Source: Anticarsia gemmatalis (Eukaryota; Arthropoda; Insecta; Lepidoptera; Erebidae). From it: DNA of 64,000 nt. The notes under the pieces were generated by a model. The model searched no databases, was not told the origin of the DNA, and saw only the letters and a list, made by a program, of their open reading frames with translations. Both the position numbers and the translations under genes were made by a program. The stretch is taken from NCBI RefSeq assembly GCF_050436995.1, contig NC_134769.1, positions 434,001 to 498,000 of the forward strand. Direction: 5' to 3'. Shown piece by piece: positions 1 through 14,700 of the stretch. How positions within the stretch are numbered: the first letter of the stretch is position 1; every line of letters starts with the position of its first letter.

Positions 1-2128
1 ATTACAACAATTTACGTATAGAGTTGTGATATACTAAACTATACAGACGCGATTATTGCACATTTCTCTTGAATCCAGGGAATTATTGGTCCTATTAAAA
101 ATCTGGTACTAATTGGGAGCCCGGTTGCATCAGAAATCTGGCCTAATTTGAACTACACACATCGAATTCTAACGCGATAGGACTACAAGTCGCGAGTTTT
201 GGAATATTATCACATGTGCAACAGACCTTATGCTAAAAGTACTTAAATTCTTCGACAATATTGATGCAACGGGTCACAAACACGACAAGGTTGAAAAGAA
301 TCTACATCTAATGATACTAAAATAAACTATTGCTATCATTAATGAAATTATCCCATATCACATACTTGACGATTTCATTGCTTCTCTCTAAAGGTTAAGT
401 CTATTGTTAATCACTGCGGAACAGAGTTACAAGCTGTTCAATATTATGTAAATATTCAAAAAACAATTTGGTGTTATTTGGTTTCTAAACATGTTCAGGG
501 AAGTTTTCTGTATCTGTTTTACGACTATTTGAATTGCAATTTTAAACACGTGATATTACTCTAGGTTCATAACAGATTGTCAACAATATTTTTCTCTTTT
601 CGTTCATATAACAACATTATTTTTATTATTTCCTATTCCAGCCTGAACATGTGTTAGATTTTTTGGTGTATGCATAAAAACTGAGTTTATTCCTTATATC
701 CCCAACATAACAATAACGGGTTTAGATATGTAAATTTCAAAATTCTTCATACAACTTTGAAATTCACATTCCTCTATCACATATTGGACCCCAGTTTTAT
801 TTCAACAGCAACATGTAAAAACTGAATAATATTAAAAAATATTTCTCTCATCTCTGTTCTACATTTTGAAAATGTGAACGCCATGAAATTGCACTAAGAT
901 CTGGTTCTAAAGTACTATTATTATCATACCAGGTCCCTTATTAAATTAGCAAATACGACAACGCGTCGATACAACTTTAACACCTCATAATTATGCCAAT
1001 CGCATATAAATACTAAACGAATACGTAGCTACGGCAAATGATTGTCATTTGATATCTTATTCTAAATTATTCTTCATCAAAATTAATTGCAATTTCAAGT
1101 CGTTCACACACCAACATTGGGATTTCAAAAACATACTTATACTAAGGATAAACAAAAGTCCTTTAAAAGGATAACAAGCAATAACAAATCTGTCTTTTTA
1201 TAAGAGGTAACGTCACCTAAAACTAGCAACTAATCAATTTTGTGCTTAATTCGTTGTGCTTTTAATGCACATTCACATTATTTAGAACTGTGAGACACAT
1301 TGTATGGGTGCGGGTAAGAATTTAACGATGGTATAGCAATGAGTAACAAACAACTATATCAATAAGAGCGACATTGCAACGTAACACGTCGTAGATTATG
1401 GAAATCGACAAAAAGACTTTGGAAATCAGATAGTTTCATTCAATATGCAAGACTGATCTTATTATGATTATTTTATTGATTAAATTGTAAATAAATTTTA
1501 AATGAATTCCTACCCGCACCCTTTCCTCTTAGTGTTTCTACACTAACAATAATTAGCTATGGATGTATCAAATCGACGTCATCAACACTTATCATCAAAT
1601 AACAATATACGTGTATATTAACGATTCAGAGCCATTTGCATTCCAACTAGTATGTTTAACATAAAAATCTCATTGTAACAATCAAAAACATATATTAAAT
1701 ACATATATTCCTTTATATTTAACAATAATATGATTCTGTAACACATTATGGTATTTGTTTATTTAGATGATGTAATAATGGATAACTATTTTGTTTCTCA
1801 CTTCTTTGTGCAAAGTTATATTGTCTATAAATCGATACAACAAATTAACAAATTGACCTATAACCTTCTTCTTACAAACAATTAGACTATAAGAAACATC
1901 AATTTGATACACCAATAATAATAATTAACAGTACAATATTAATGATAGCACGTGAATCCACGGTTACTTAAATATACCTGTTCGAAGCTAATCTTAAGTC
2001 ATAATCTAGAAATAAAAGCGACTGCAGACATCCAGAGAAACCTAACTCACCGAGCTAACTTGAACACACGACACCATCTCTCTGTTTAACATCCATCGAG
2101 TAGTCACAGTTACTTTATCTCAAATTGT
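1..2128. other. Gene-free AT-rich flank
   Basis: No reading frame with coding character, no splice-paired exon and no clear repeat of the families seen elsewhere in the window was found. It lies beyond the 3' end of boule and is taken as intergenic, although a distal exon of a neighbouring gene cannot be ruled out. Confidence 0.5.
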
Positions 2129-2134
2129 TTTATT
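2129..2134 (-). terminator. Possible boule polyadenylation signal AATAAA
   Basis: AATAAA on the minus strand about 460 nt after the boule stop. It is one of several possible signals in AT-rich DNA, and no transcript end can be seen directly. Confidence 0.3.
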
Positions 2135-2595
2135 AGAAAAGAGTAATGTATTGAAGACAGGTGAGCATGAACTGGATTGGAAGACTTGAGCAATCAAGAT
2201 GGAACATACGAAGAAGCTGAATATGAAGAAAGGAATCTTCTTCGTGATTGATGTTTTGGAATATATTAAAGGCATTGAAGCTAAATTTTGAACAAAAAAT
2301 ACATGTGTTAAGACAAAAAAATTGCAGCAGGACCATTTTTCACAATATGATTCATTCGAGACATTTTTTTTTATCTTTTCTTTTACATATCTTCGCCATC
2401 TTCCCTGAAATCAGTCGCCATATCAATTTTCACAAATGCTTGTTCATACAATCCCTGACTAAACTGACACTAGCTAATGTTCTATACTATCAATTCTTTA
2501 GTCAGTGCTGATGACAATACCGTCTTTTAAATGGGGTCCTTCAGCAATGATATGACAGTGAGGTTCAATGACTTCAATATATTTGTTCGCGAGAG

Positions 2596-2744
2596 TTAGT
2601 AGATGAAGGCGGGGTGGAGGGGAGGGGGCGGCACTCGGGGCTGCTTGTCCAGGGGTGCACAACACGAGGGTTCGCAACACGGCGTGGTGTACGGAGCCGG
2701 GACCAGGGCGTACTGGGTCGGAGGCCCGTAGATCGCTGGGGTGG
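2596..2744 (-). CDS. bol: boule exon 4 (C-terminus and stop)
   Basis: 149 nt including TAA at 2598-2596. The acceptor is TCGTTGCAG. With the single base carried from exon 3 the frame reads TTPAIYGPPTQYALVPAPY, then Cys pairs, and ends PPPPLHPAFIY. A longer open frame on the same strand (2818-2498) is out of phase with exon 3 and is a shadow. Tyr/Pro spacing (PAIYGPPTQY) is typical of the family's tail. Confidence 0.82.
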
Positions 2745-5700
2745 CTGCAACGAAGAAAGTTTATTATACTAAGCATGTTCTTTACCCAACCCACACTTGG
2801 CCAGCGTGGTGGACTCAAGGCCTAACCCCTCCCTCATTACGAGAGGAGACCCTTGCCCAGCAGTGGGACAGTAAGGTTAAATATATTTATTTATTGATAT
2901 GTTCTTTACAGAGCAATGTTTAGGTTTAATTTGAATGTGGCGTGACTATTAATCTTGTACTGAATTAAATGTCCAGACTTATAGTCACGAACTTGATATT
3001 GTGTTGCGTTCGTGTCTAATGTTTGACATTTAAGTTAATCTAAAAAAAGTTATTTTGAGCAGACCCTCTAACCAATTTTTCTTATATATTCTCGTTTTGT
3101 TTCAACTATAAACACTCACTTACATAGCTACAAGCTTTAAACTGGGATATTAATTTATTTTAAGAGAGTTGAACACTTTTTATCGCTCCATACAAATACT
3201 ATCTATAACCTTCACTTCAAATAATATTTATGTTAGTTTCTTACATTTATAATGATTTAAATCATAATACTTACAATACTTACTATCGAACGGCAGTGGA
3301 TAGACAGCATAGGGTGGTGGAGGCAGCTCACAGGGTGCGCATGTTGGCAGGGGGGCCAGGGGAGGGGCGCACAGCAGCTGGTAGCACAGGGGAGCCTGCA
3401 GGGGAGCTGCCTCTGTGCCCAGGACTGGCAGCTGACTCATCTGGAAAATTGAAAAAAACTATTTATATAATTCGGTCTGTTTATGTTATCAGTCTCTGGT
3501 ATCAGTTCCCTGTCTTCTTTTTGACTGGTTGGTTTTCGCCTGATTCTTTGAATTTTGGGTTATTTTTGTATTTATTTTTTATTAGTAGATAGTCTAAGGT
3601 TCTAAACATTTTCAGTCAAGGTTTTCTTAGACATCATTATCAATTCATTATATGTATACGTATTTGTATACTAACTACTTACATTAGTAGTAAAAAAAAT
3701 ACTTTCATTATAAGTCATTATGAAAGCGGTGACGATCGACCATTTTGCTTTAGCTATACTTAAACTCCAACTTATCTTTCACGTAGTATCTACGCAACTA
3801 CATCTAACCCAATTTAGCCACTATTATCTCTGTACCCAACCCTTCTACAATTTCACCCTTTACACAACATTACAAACAAAAACACCTTTAAGTAGAGCCA
3901 CTAAATATTCACCTGTTTCCTGACAGCTTGTGCGACGCGCAGCCGTCCCAGCGGAGAGAACATGACACCTCCGCTCTGTAAGAACAAAGTTATTGTTAGA
4001 ACGGTAATGGGGTTGAATCCGGGGGGAAGGCGGGGATTATTGTAATTTTGGGGTAACAATTTTCATGATTTTATTGGAAGTGACTGTTTTTTAATGAGAG
4101 ATGTTGGATGTAATTAATGCCGTATAAATTAGTGGAATATCGAAAATGTTAAGAATTTAATTACAATGAAATTCGGGAAGTAGACAAGAACGTGATCACG
4201 AGGCTGGCTGTTGTTTTTTCGGCTTTCTATCCCATTCCTATGTATTTTCCGATTATGTGATAATAATTATTAAATTTCCTAACAAAATATTTTGCTACTG
4301 TTTTTTATTATAAAAAGCTTTGACATTCGGTATGTTTGTAGAAGACCTTTGCATGCTTTCAATGAAAGGTAGTTATATTCGAAACTTCCAATTGAAAAAA
4401 AAAACCTAGAACAAAATGGATTATATTATTATCAATTGAAGGAACTCGACACGCGCTGTTAAAAATACTGAAACATTCAGAAATTTCATAAAAATACCAA
4501 CTAAATCGTGACGTAATAAAAAAATCCTCCAGCCCAACCTTTATAGTGTTCACCCTCAATATCAACCCCAAATGGCCGTGTACAAGCCAATACTATTGAA
4601 ACACTTCCGGTCAACGCTATTCAAAGTAAATGGCAAATGGCTGAAGGCTTTTGAGCTATTGTCGTTCTCAAGGTTTACGAGAGACTGTAGGGGTGTTTTA
4701 TGTGTTTTAGGGGTTGAAAATAGGTTTTTTGTTGATAGTTTATCATTATTAGGTTGTTGTTTTTTCTATTTATTTTCGTAGAGTACCATTTGTTCTATTA
4801 TGATATTGAGTTGAGGGTCCTCATTATTTCGCTGACTTTGGTTTTATATTAGTACTTATGTGTTTTCACACATTTGGAATGCTGTGTTTCTTATCCTGTG
4901 AAATAGACAACTAGCTTCTTACTGAATTCATAGCAAACTCCATTAAAATACCGAGAACTTCATACGGATGATAGCCTAACCCACAAATCTTATCCGTGTC
5001 CTTTTCTCGTAAGTTAGAAGTGTAGATTACATATTTAAGCGACTTCTTTAATCCAAAAATCATATATCGATCGAATCAAATTCGATATCGAACAATCAAG
5101 AGTGTGAGTTCATGTTCATGAGTAAGTCACAGCAATTCTAAAGAATTTATAAAACCAAAAACATCTTCAAAATATTATCCTAAGATATTTTAGGTCTTTA
5201 GGTCTAGATTTATTAGGTCGGGGAAAAGGTCTTTTCGCATTTTAAAATGTATGAACTTGTAATAAAATAGTTTCTCTACACAAAAAACTCGATATTTGGG
5301 TACCTGGTGGTACTCACTGAAAGAAACCTAATGAACCGTGCACTCATTTGTGATTATTGAAGCCAAAGAGATGTTATTACAAGTTCATACATACTATAAT
5401 GTGACTTTTCCCCGACCTAATGTCTTTTCCACAAATCTTCAACACCAAAGAACGCAAAGTAAAATGAGTGAAAACAATATCGATTCACATCAAGATACTT
5501 TTGACCCCATTCCTTTACATTTTGTTTCGTTTCAACAAACAGATATCGACGCTACAAGTTCATAATGTTCATTGAAATTTCAGTAATATTGTTTTATTTT
5601 AACCTGTTGATGTTTATTGGAGTATATTTTAACTTCCGCATCGTTTAACTAGCTTCTGCTTGTGACTTTGTTTGCGTGAAAAGGTTTCTAAGAGTAAGAA

Positions 5701-8700
5701 ATATCTTAAATAATTCATTTTTTAGGGGAATTAAGTGACTACCACGTGCCATTCTCATTGCGAGGGGACACCCTTGCCCAGCAGTGGGACAGTTTGGACT
5801 AAAAAACTAACTACTGATAGTATTATCTGTGCCGAAATGGCAAGTCCAATGCATATTCAGGTTGGTTTTCGTAAATTATTAATTAGGTATACATGCTATA
5901 TGAAGGCTTGTAAGTTTAGAGGATCCTTTATATCAATCCAGGTTATAAACTAGTTGTGTACCAAATTTCTAAGAAGTGAAAGTTCTTTGTAATTTCGAAT
6001 ATTGTACACGTGTAGCGTCTCCTACGTTAATGTTTTTGTTCATTGTTTATGAAGAAAACATAAGCCCTGTTTGTATCAAGTTAATGAGTTTGTTTAGGTA
6101 TTAAATGGATTAAACAATCCTACAGTCTGGAGTAAAGCACACTGCCTAAGCAACTATTTAAAGATCACGTAAAATAATGTTAAAACATAAGTGAACACTC
6201 TGCTCCCATGAATATTAGTTTTGGTTTTTACTATATTTTTTCTCTCTGCGTGATATTTTCTCTAAATCTCTGAATTTTTCGAGTCTTTTTTTGGTATTAC
6301 ATGAAGCAATGCAATGTGCTCTTGTTTTTTATTCATTTAGACTATCTAGCTTTCAAACAAATAAACTAAATCTAAAACCACTATCAATAATACCGTCTCT
6401 GCAGACACAAATATAACATCAAATCATAAAAATATACGTTTTTTAATAATATACAATAGTCAAAAAGAAACTCTTCACAAAGGATGTTTATTTGCGAACA
6501 TTTTCTTAGAAGGTTACGAGTTAACAACAAATCTGAAGTATTCTTCATCAAGCCTTAAAAACTTGGACTCGTATTCATAAGTTGAGTTCCGTATCAAGTG
6601 TGATCACTCCTTAAAATTCACTTGAACATGTATCATCATAGGGCTGGCAAATAATTTTTCTCAAAAAGGTAATTTTAATTAACTTTTATTCGGAGTTTGA
6701 TAACGTGCCTGGTATATGACAAAAGGCTTGCACCCTGTAACATGCGAGTAACGTTGTTAATGGTCAAACGTGGGTCCATTTTATAGACCTCTGCCTACAC
6801 ATTCGGGTATAACAGGCGTGATATCATGTATGTATGTATTTTTCTTTTAAGTATATGGCGATAGTAGTAAGCTTTGTTCTTTAGCACCTTCTTATCCTCA
6901 GCAGAATGAAGCCTCATGTAATGCATAATAGTTTTTTAAACTTATGTTTTCATAAGTTGCTGGTTACGGAATTTGGCACACCTTTATTGCCATTTTCCTT
7001 AATATTTTAAAGAACTTTCTTAGAAATTGTCGTCGTAAATAGATTTGTAACATAAAGTTTGCATTACATAGAATTCTAATTTCCTTAAAATCTAACGCAA
7101 ATGGCTTTCAAATAACATGCAAAAACAAAATTATTCATTTATTTTACTAAAGCAGTTTTATCTGTTCTTACCTTTCTATAAAAGAATCATCCCAAGCTGC
7201 CAGCCCTGCATCTAGCACGTAATATAACATGAAAGTTCACAAATAACTTGAAGAACAATATCTGTGCGATATTTCCGGAGTTCGACGCTGAATCATTGAA
7301 TACGTTATTAAAACCTCCAGACGACTTCACCTCCAAATGGTTCCGTATAAAATGCTGACGGACCGGACAATACTTTGTTGAATAAAAGATTGTAAAGCTT
7401 AGATAGTATTGAAAAGTTAGAATAATATTTTATCACATACTAAAGACTTATGAAGATTTAAATCTATGTTGGCTTATTTACAAATAGGTACATACGTTTT
7501 TCAACAATTGCGATGCCACTGTAACTAAGCCAAAAGATCAGAAATAAATAAAACCTGTTATTTTTCATACTATTGATGTTATTATTTGTTTGTTTCTGTC
7601 AAAAAAGTAGGCACAGTAGTCCTTGTTATTGAAATTTCAATCCCCATTGGGTACAAAAAAATATACAATATTGTATTATAACGTATCGCTTCAAAATTGA
7701 CATTCCGGTTCGTAGCAAAATTTGTATCACAACTTTTTCGAGAGTAGTTTAAATAATGTTCTGCTTACAGCAAATAAGGCGAAAATAAACCATAATAAAA
7801 CCATTAGATTGATATCAATTACAAGATCATTATTGTCAATATAATTATTGATGATTGATGGTCCGAGTTATAGAGATTGATGAATTATTGACAGTGATTG
7901 ACCAATATTATACGTTCAGTATCATCAATCTTGTTGTTTATGTAATTTATCAATTACTTTCAATTAACACTGGGGCTCAAGTAGTGGTAATTATAGGATC
8001 TTGTGATTTAAACACGATTTATGTTTTAAATAATATCACTCCTGTTATACTCGAAGATGCAGGCAGAAGTGTGTGAAATACTGAGTGTATGTGTGTTTCG
8101 CCATTAACAATGTTAGTCCCATGTAATAATTTACCGTACACGTTACCAAACTCCAAACTAGTGATCAGATATATTCTAATAAAAATAAAAAAATACCAAA
8201 TATACTTTCCCGTCCCGGGATTTGAACCCGAGACGTCCTAATCAGTCGTTTATACAGTTATTGTGACTTTAGTTACAGAATTAGTTACTAATATATTTTA
8301 AAGTACCCATATAATAATATGTGTATAACCTATTGCTCTAACAGTGAAAACTTTGTGAGTAAACCTTGCATGCTAAAGTTTTTAGAAAAATACCAAAGAG
8401 TTTCTGATCTTCATCAGTGTGAGACAGGGTGGTAGGTTCAAAGCTTGATCCTCTTATTCCCTAAGGAGGCCGTTGCCCAGTCAATACAGGAAAAGTATAG
8501 ATAATTTACCTTGCGTAATAATTGGGTATCTCAAAGTAATGATTAATGGAAGCAGACACGTTTATGAATTATGAACAAATTGATTAATGATAAATCTGTT
8601 TATTATTCATTTAGATCTCGTCTCGATTGAGTTGGAAATTGGAGTTTCGATAATTTATGGTAATTTAAATTATGATTGGAAAAATATGCTGTATGAAGAG

Positions 8701-11700
8701 GAACCGGGTTCAAATGTCGGGTTGCTTTTTTAGTAATCAACCCTGTAATACCTCATGGTTTAGCTCCTTAAGGGTTGATAGGTGATGCCGGATATACCTA
8801 ATATTGAAAGCGTGTGGACTCAGTGGGTATATTGTCTTTTATTTTAGCCCACTGCTGTCCCACTGCTGGGCAAGGAGTCTCCTTCCAAACGAGGAAGGGC
8901 CTTGAGTTCGCCACGCTGGCCAAGTGCGGGTTGGGGACTTTGTATGCCCTGAATAAATTTATTAAACAAATTTTAGACATGCAAGGTTTCCTCACGATGT
9001 TTTCCTTCACCGTGAGAGCAAGTGATGATTTTATACACACGTATAGCTTCGAAAAGTCATTTGTGTGTTGCCTCGGGTTCAAACCCGCGATCACATGTGT
9101 AGGAGGTACTTAATAATATTGTGCTAGAACAGCAAAATATATACAAAGTCTTATACAATTTTCTAAAGTTCCTTTTATTCATTACATTTTCTCGAAATAC
9201 ACGGATACGAAAATATTTCTCCCTCATTATAAGTATACGGGACCCTAAAACTCGCCGGTATTCAAAAGGCCATCTCTTTTATTGTAATACGGATATTTGA
9301 GAAAAAATCTCTTTAGAATATTTCTTAACATTTTTCCGGAAGGATTTCGATACTTCGCCACTGAGATTGTGACGACATTCAAATTTGAACAGAAACTCAG
9401 TTTAATAGGAACATTTTAATACTTTAAGCACCTTTGAAGGGTAGTGAAAGAAGGAGATGAAATTATAATTTTGAAAGGGTTTAAGTTTGGTAAGTTTGAA
9501 ATTATTTTTTAAGTAAAATTGTAGGTATTATATTTGATTACTTCGAAACAATTAATAACTCTGCTGCACTCCATAGACAGGCATTTACTATAGCTACAAA
9601 TACAATTTCATTGAAAAGAGAGCTGGTGGTAATTTCAGTATCAGTAACTTTTAAAATAATTATTGTTTTCAATCTACTTGCCTAATCAAAAGCAAATTGT
9701 GTGAAAGCAAATCTCTAAATTCCATAGACAGGTACAACCGAGCCTAAATGTCATTATTTGACTCAAATCAATAAATGTAAGGATTTTTCGAAGTTTTAAC
9801 AAATCCGAAATGATTGTTATGTATTATGTGTATCTAACAGGAATTGAACCCAGTGCAGTCATAAGTGATGACCTAGATATTGGAGTCAAAATAACGCCAT
9901 AACATTTCAAAAACGAAAACATTGCATTTCGAATTCCCATTTCATATGAAAATAAAAAAATATACATTTCAATTGATGGTACGTTTTATAAAAAAGTATA
10001 AAACATGCCAAGGTAATATCTAAATGAAAGTAAAAAGCTGCCATTTTTATTTTTTAATGCGAAATCTCTGTTACCCGTAGGGTTGTCACGAATATGACTG
10101 TTCTATTTCTGTCTTTAAGCAGAACAGGGTGACTTTTTAATGAAACTAATTTAGTAAAATCCAGCTTTTAAAAATGTATTTCTTGTATTATGAACTTAAT
10201 CATTTAAGTTATTGATATTGTTATTATAATGTATTATACACGTAGAAGACTATTTCACTAGTCTAAAGAACAATTTGATATACGTATCAAAGTACCCGTG
10301 TTACCAGTAGTCAGAAGCTTGAATTTCTGACATCCAGACTTACTGAGGGGTTTCGTATTATAACCCAGGTAACTGGGCCGTGGAGCTCAGATAGACAGTC
10401 GCTCCATGTAAATCACTGGTAATCAGGTGCATCCGGTGAGACTGGAAGTCGACTCCAACATAGTTGGAAGAAAGGCCAGGCTGTAGACTTATGGCTACGC
10501 CATAGACACAACATAGATTTAATAAATTTTAAGCACGATTAAATATAACTTTTTCAGGATTTTCGACCTACGTTTTTGCAGTTTGTTTGTTTGTTCCCTA
10601 GTACTTTAACCCGTCAAGTACTTTCCTCTAGCAATGCTACAATACTTACATACTTACTGACCCAAAAGTAAAAACATCTCCCACAGATTCAGGCCAGTTT
10701 CCCTATAAATAATAGAGCGCAAAGTTTTCCCGTTACACTATTAAGAAGAGCCTAGATTTCCCAAGTTTTGATATATCACGAATATATACGGAATTACTTG
10801 TAAATAACCAGATTATGTGTCTGGATAAACAAATAACTTTGGACAACGTGAGATGGGAAGTAGAGTCAAGTGTTAGTAGGTTTTATGGATGGGTAGCCGG
10901 TGCAGCTGGTGACAGTAAGGGAGTATAAGGTAGGGATTTTATTAAATGTTAATTATGCGAGTTGGATAGTTTTGTTTTTATTATTTGACATGGTTGCTCT
11001 CCTAAGTTTGAAACATAACAATTGGGACCCTATCGTTGCCAGTGTGTCTGTTTTTGCTGCTTATTATATGCATTCCCGGATCCTAAGCATATCTCTTTTT
11101 GTTGCATATTATGACACATAGATTTTTTCATCAAAACCTATCACATAGGCAATGAATTATAATATTTATTTGTACCCTTAACTATAACAGTCGTTAAACC
11201 ACGTCAAAGACCTTTCGGGCTCGAACAACTTTGACACTAGGTTGACCACTAACCATACGATAAGAAGCAGAATTTGTGACCAAAAGAATGTTGAGCAAAA
11301 TTGTATGTTGGTTATATGATTGTATTGTCAACCCTAGCAGCAAGTATTTGCTTTGTTCCAGAAAGCTTTTGCGGCGCGTTAAATGGCCGCTAGTCTTGTT
11401 CCCGCCGAGTCTGATTGTTCTTCTAGTGTTACAACACACTGCCGGGAAATGTCCACGCTTTTTGTCGACTATATTACTGGCAACACTCGGATTGTGATGT
11501 TGTATTTGGTTTTCAGTTTCAATTTCAATATTTATTGGAAAAACTGGAGTAATAGTTGTTGTTTAGAACGTGTCAGGAAGTATGTACTTTTACGTTTTGA
11601 AAAGTATTTAAAAATACGGCCTTTTTGTTGTTTCTGTTTATTTAGTTTTCAAATATCTAGTAAAAAATTACTGAAGATATTGGATTTTAAGAATCATTGC

Positions 11701-14700
11701 TAGGTATAAATGAGAAAATTATGTCTATCCTGTTTGAAAAATATTTTAAGCAAGTACTCCACAAAGACTACTTCCGTACTTCAGAATTGTTATGGTCGTT
11801 TTGAAAAACATATCATCTGTAAAAGTATACTAATTACTAAGTATACTAAAAGATATACTAATTACCTATCTAGAACATTTTAACGAACATAAAAACGCCG
11901 TTTTCAGATTAGACCACAAGTAGGTTTAGTTTGTGGATTTCACAAATATTTGCTATGTAAAAAAACTAAGCATATGATCCTGTAAAAGACCGCTTTAATC
12001 ATTGCACTACGGACATTATAATAGGAAGCTGCATTATCCTCAAGTGCTGTATTTATTTATCTATAGAATGAAATAATTAGTCACGCGATTCTTTAGGTTC
12101 AGCTATAAGATTATTCGGTTAACGACCTGAGTGAGCAACCTATAGTAAAGATACTTCATGGAGTAGCTACTTAGTAATTTGAGATTGGCGTCTCTCAGTT
12201 GCGAAGGGCACGTTAAATGTATTTGTAAGTTGTTACCACGCGCGTGTTTTGTTTTGAGTAAGAAGGTTTTAGTAGTTATTTATGTTAATTTAAACTACAG
12301 TTCCTCTTTAAATCGACCTATAGTAGGGTATCTATTAGTGAAGATAGATTATAGCACGTCGGCGCAAAACCGGAGATGGATATAACGTACTTGACAATCA
12401 TTAATATGGTTAAAGAATCATACAGTAGTTAATGTTATGTATTAATTCTTACATACATAAAATCACGTCTTTTTCCCATAGGGTCGAATAATTTCAATGC
12501 TAAAAAGAATTTAAATGTAAATGTTCTGTATAATTTCTAAACTTATAAAATCCTGGGCAACCTTTTATTGAATGCCAGTCCGCCTGTCTGTATTACAATT
12601 AAACTATAGGTTATATAAAGATAGTTAAAATCATAGGACCGAAAATAGGTCTCTACTTCCAATACAAAGAACCACGCGGGCGGAACAGAAGTCACAAACT
12701 TAGTGGTAAAATAATATTACCAAAATATATTACAAAAACCAATTCTTTTATCCCAAAGATACATCCTAAAGATTTACAATACTCCCTAGAATACAAATAG
12801 CGAGATCTGCAACCAATTTTTCAAAACGTACCTACCATTAAGCTTCGCTGACGCAACTGAAAGGTCCCATTAGTCCCTCTAAGGTCCCAAACTGCGGCCC
12901 AAGACAAAGGGTCCGGGATATATTGCGCCCTACTGATAAAGGGCTCATGCTATTACTTCAACTTTTTGATTACTTTCCGAAGGGTGAGCCTAAACACATA
13001 GATTTGAATTTTTGGGAAGATATTGGATATGAAAGGGTTTCGTGTGTTTTAAAGATTTGTGAAAAGGGTTGATTCTTTTAAGGTTATTTTCCTAAAACTA
13101 TTACTGTCCTTAATACGTTGTATCACTTTTTGTAGTAAGAGATGTTGAAAATATGTGCAAGATGTTTGGGTGTGAATAAAGCAAGGGAAGTTTGTAAGGA
13201 TCGTACCCTGTGGCGTTATCACGTCTCTGCCTACTCCTATGTGCTATATTATAAACGGGCCATATTTTTGCGAAACATTCAATTTTTGTCACGCATAAAT
13301 AGCATGCTGTCTTTATCATTCTGACATATAAATACATATAGATATAAATAATAATATATCAAGTTTTGAAACACCAATTCTAATTTGCAAAAACTGGGTG
13401 CAAAACTGTACTCGTATTTTATATTTTTTTCTAGCACGTATGTATATTTTTCTGTGCAAAAATTGCAAATCCATTAAGGCTTTAGGTTCTAGTTAAAAGC
13501 TACACTTTAAAATAAAAACAACGCATCCTCAAAGAGATGTACGCCCACGTGTATATCTGAAACTCGTCAGGTTTTCAATTTGTCCAAATATTTATATGAC
13601 TGTAATTTCTGAAGTGGGTAGTAGCCCGGGCTGTTACTGAAAACATTTCAAGATAAATTCTAAAAAATCTCGATAGCATTTAGCATAGCCTGAAAACTGA
13701 ACCAGGGCCCACGTAGTCAGTAGTTGTATACACTGCCGCCGGGACCATTGAAGCAACTATTCACATAAAACGTACATATCTCAGTTGACAAGTATTTGAA
13801 AGTCACTATGTTGTACATTGTTTTTTTTTGTTTTTATTTAAAAAGGCAACTCCCGCACTAAGAATTGCTCTTGTGTCGCGGGGACTTTAACAAACACACA
13901 AACAACGGACACAAAGCACAACCAGACCCGAAACAATTATTTGTGGATCGCAATTTCACAAAGATAATAAATATTTTTGAGCTAAAACTGCAAATCCATT
14001 AAGGCTTTAGGTTCTTGTTAAAAGCTACACTTTCAAATAAAAACAAGGCATCCTCAAAGAGATGTACGCCCACGTGTATATCTGAAACTCGTCAGGTTTT
14101 CAATTTGTCGGAGTACTGCCTACTTCATGTGTGGGCGGAATACACATCAGATTTGAACGCCTACGACAGACAAAAGAGTATTTTAAAGTCTGCGGCAAGC
14201 TCGGGTGTCGATGTCTATGTCCAATTTGAGTCTATTTTAAAGTATACCTGCTTTTTAAGACTGTTTCTGCTACTTTTTTGTTTAAATTACGAAGATGACA
14301 ATGATGTCAACAAGTTATTACAAAAATACCTGGCAAAGCATCTAAGGCATTCATCTTGAACTGCTTACTTAACCATATGGGAGCCTGTTCCAAGTCTGTA
14401 CTTTCTGTCTACGTATTCTCATTAACGTAAATAGTTATTAAAGTTAAACATAAATTTGTAAATAAAATATTTTAATCCCGGAGTCAACGAATAAGTTAAT
14501 TTAACTTTAACCAAATAATTTTGAAGAAAAGAAAACAAATCATTTAATTTCGAGCAGGTTAAAATCTTTACCACTTTAACCTTACACACAAAATAAAAAA
14601 GTCATCAGACAGACAGACAAACAGTCACACAAAAACATAATATGTATATAGGTACTGAGATAAAAATCTCCCATTTCCGACCATTTACTTGAAAAAGTAA

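Noticed and set aside
2498..2818. 106-codon minus-strand ORF
   Set aside because: Out of phase with boule exon 3 and crosses the exon 4 acceptor and part of a SINE.
8798..9113. Paired ORFs of about 98 codons on both strands
   Set aside because: Both lie in a SINE family A copy.
14015..14359. 114-codon plus-strand ORF
   Set aside because: Crosses the 121-bp repeat, starts at a non-ATG codon and lacks any motif or splice partner.
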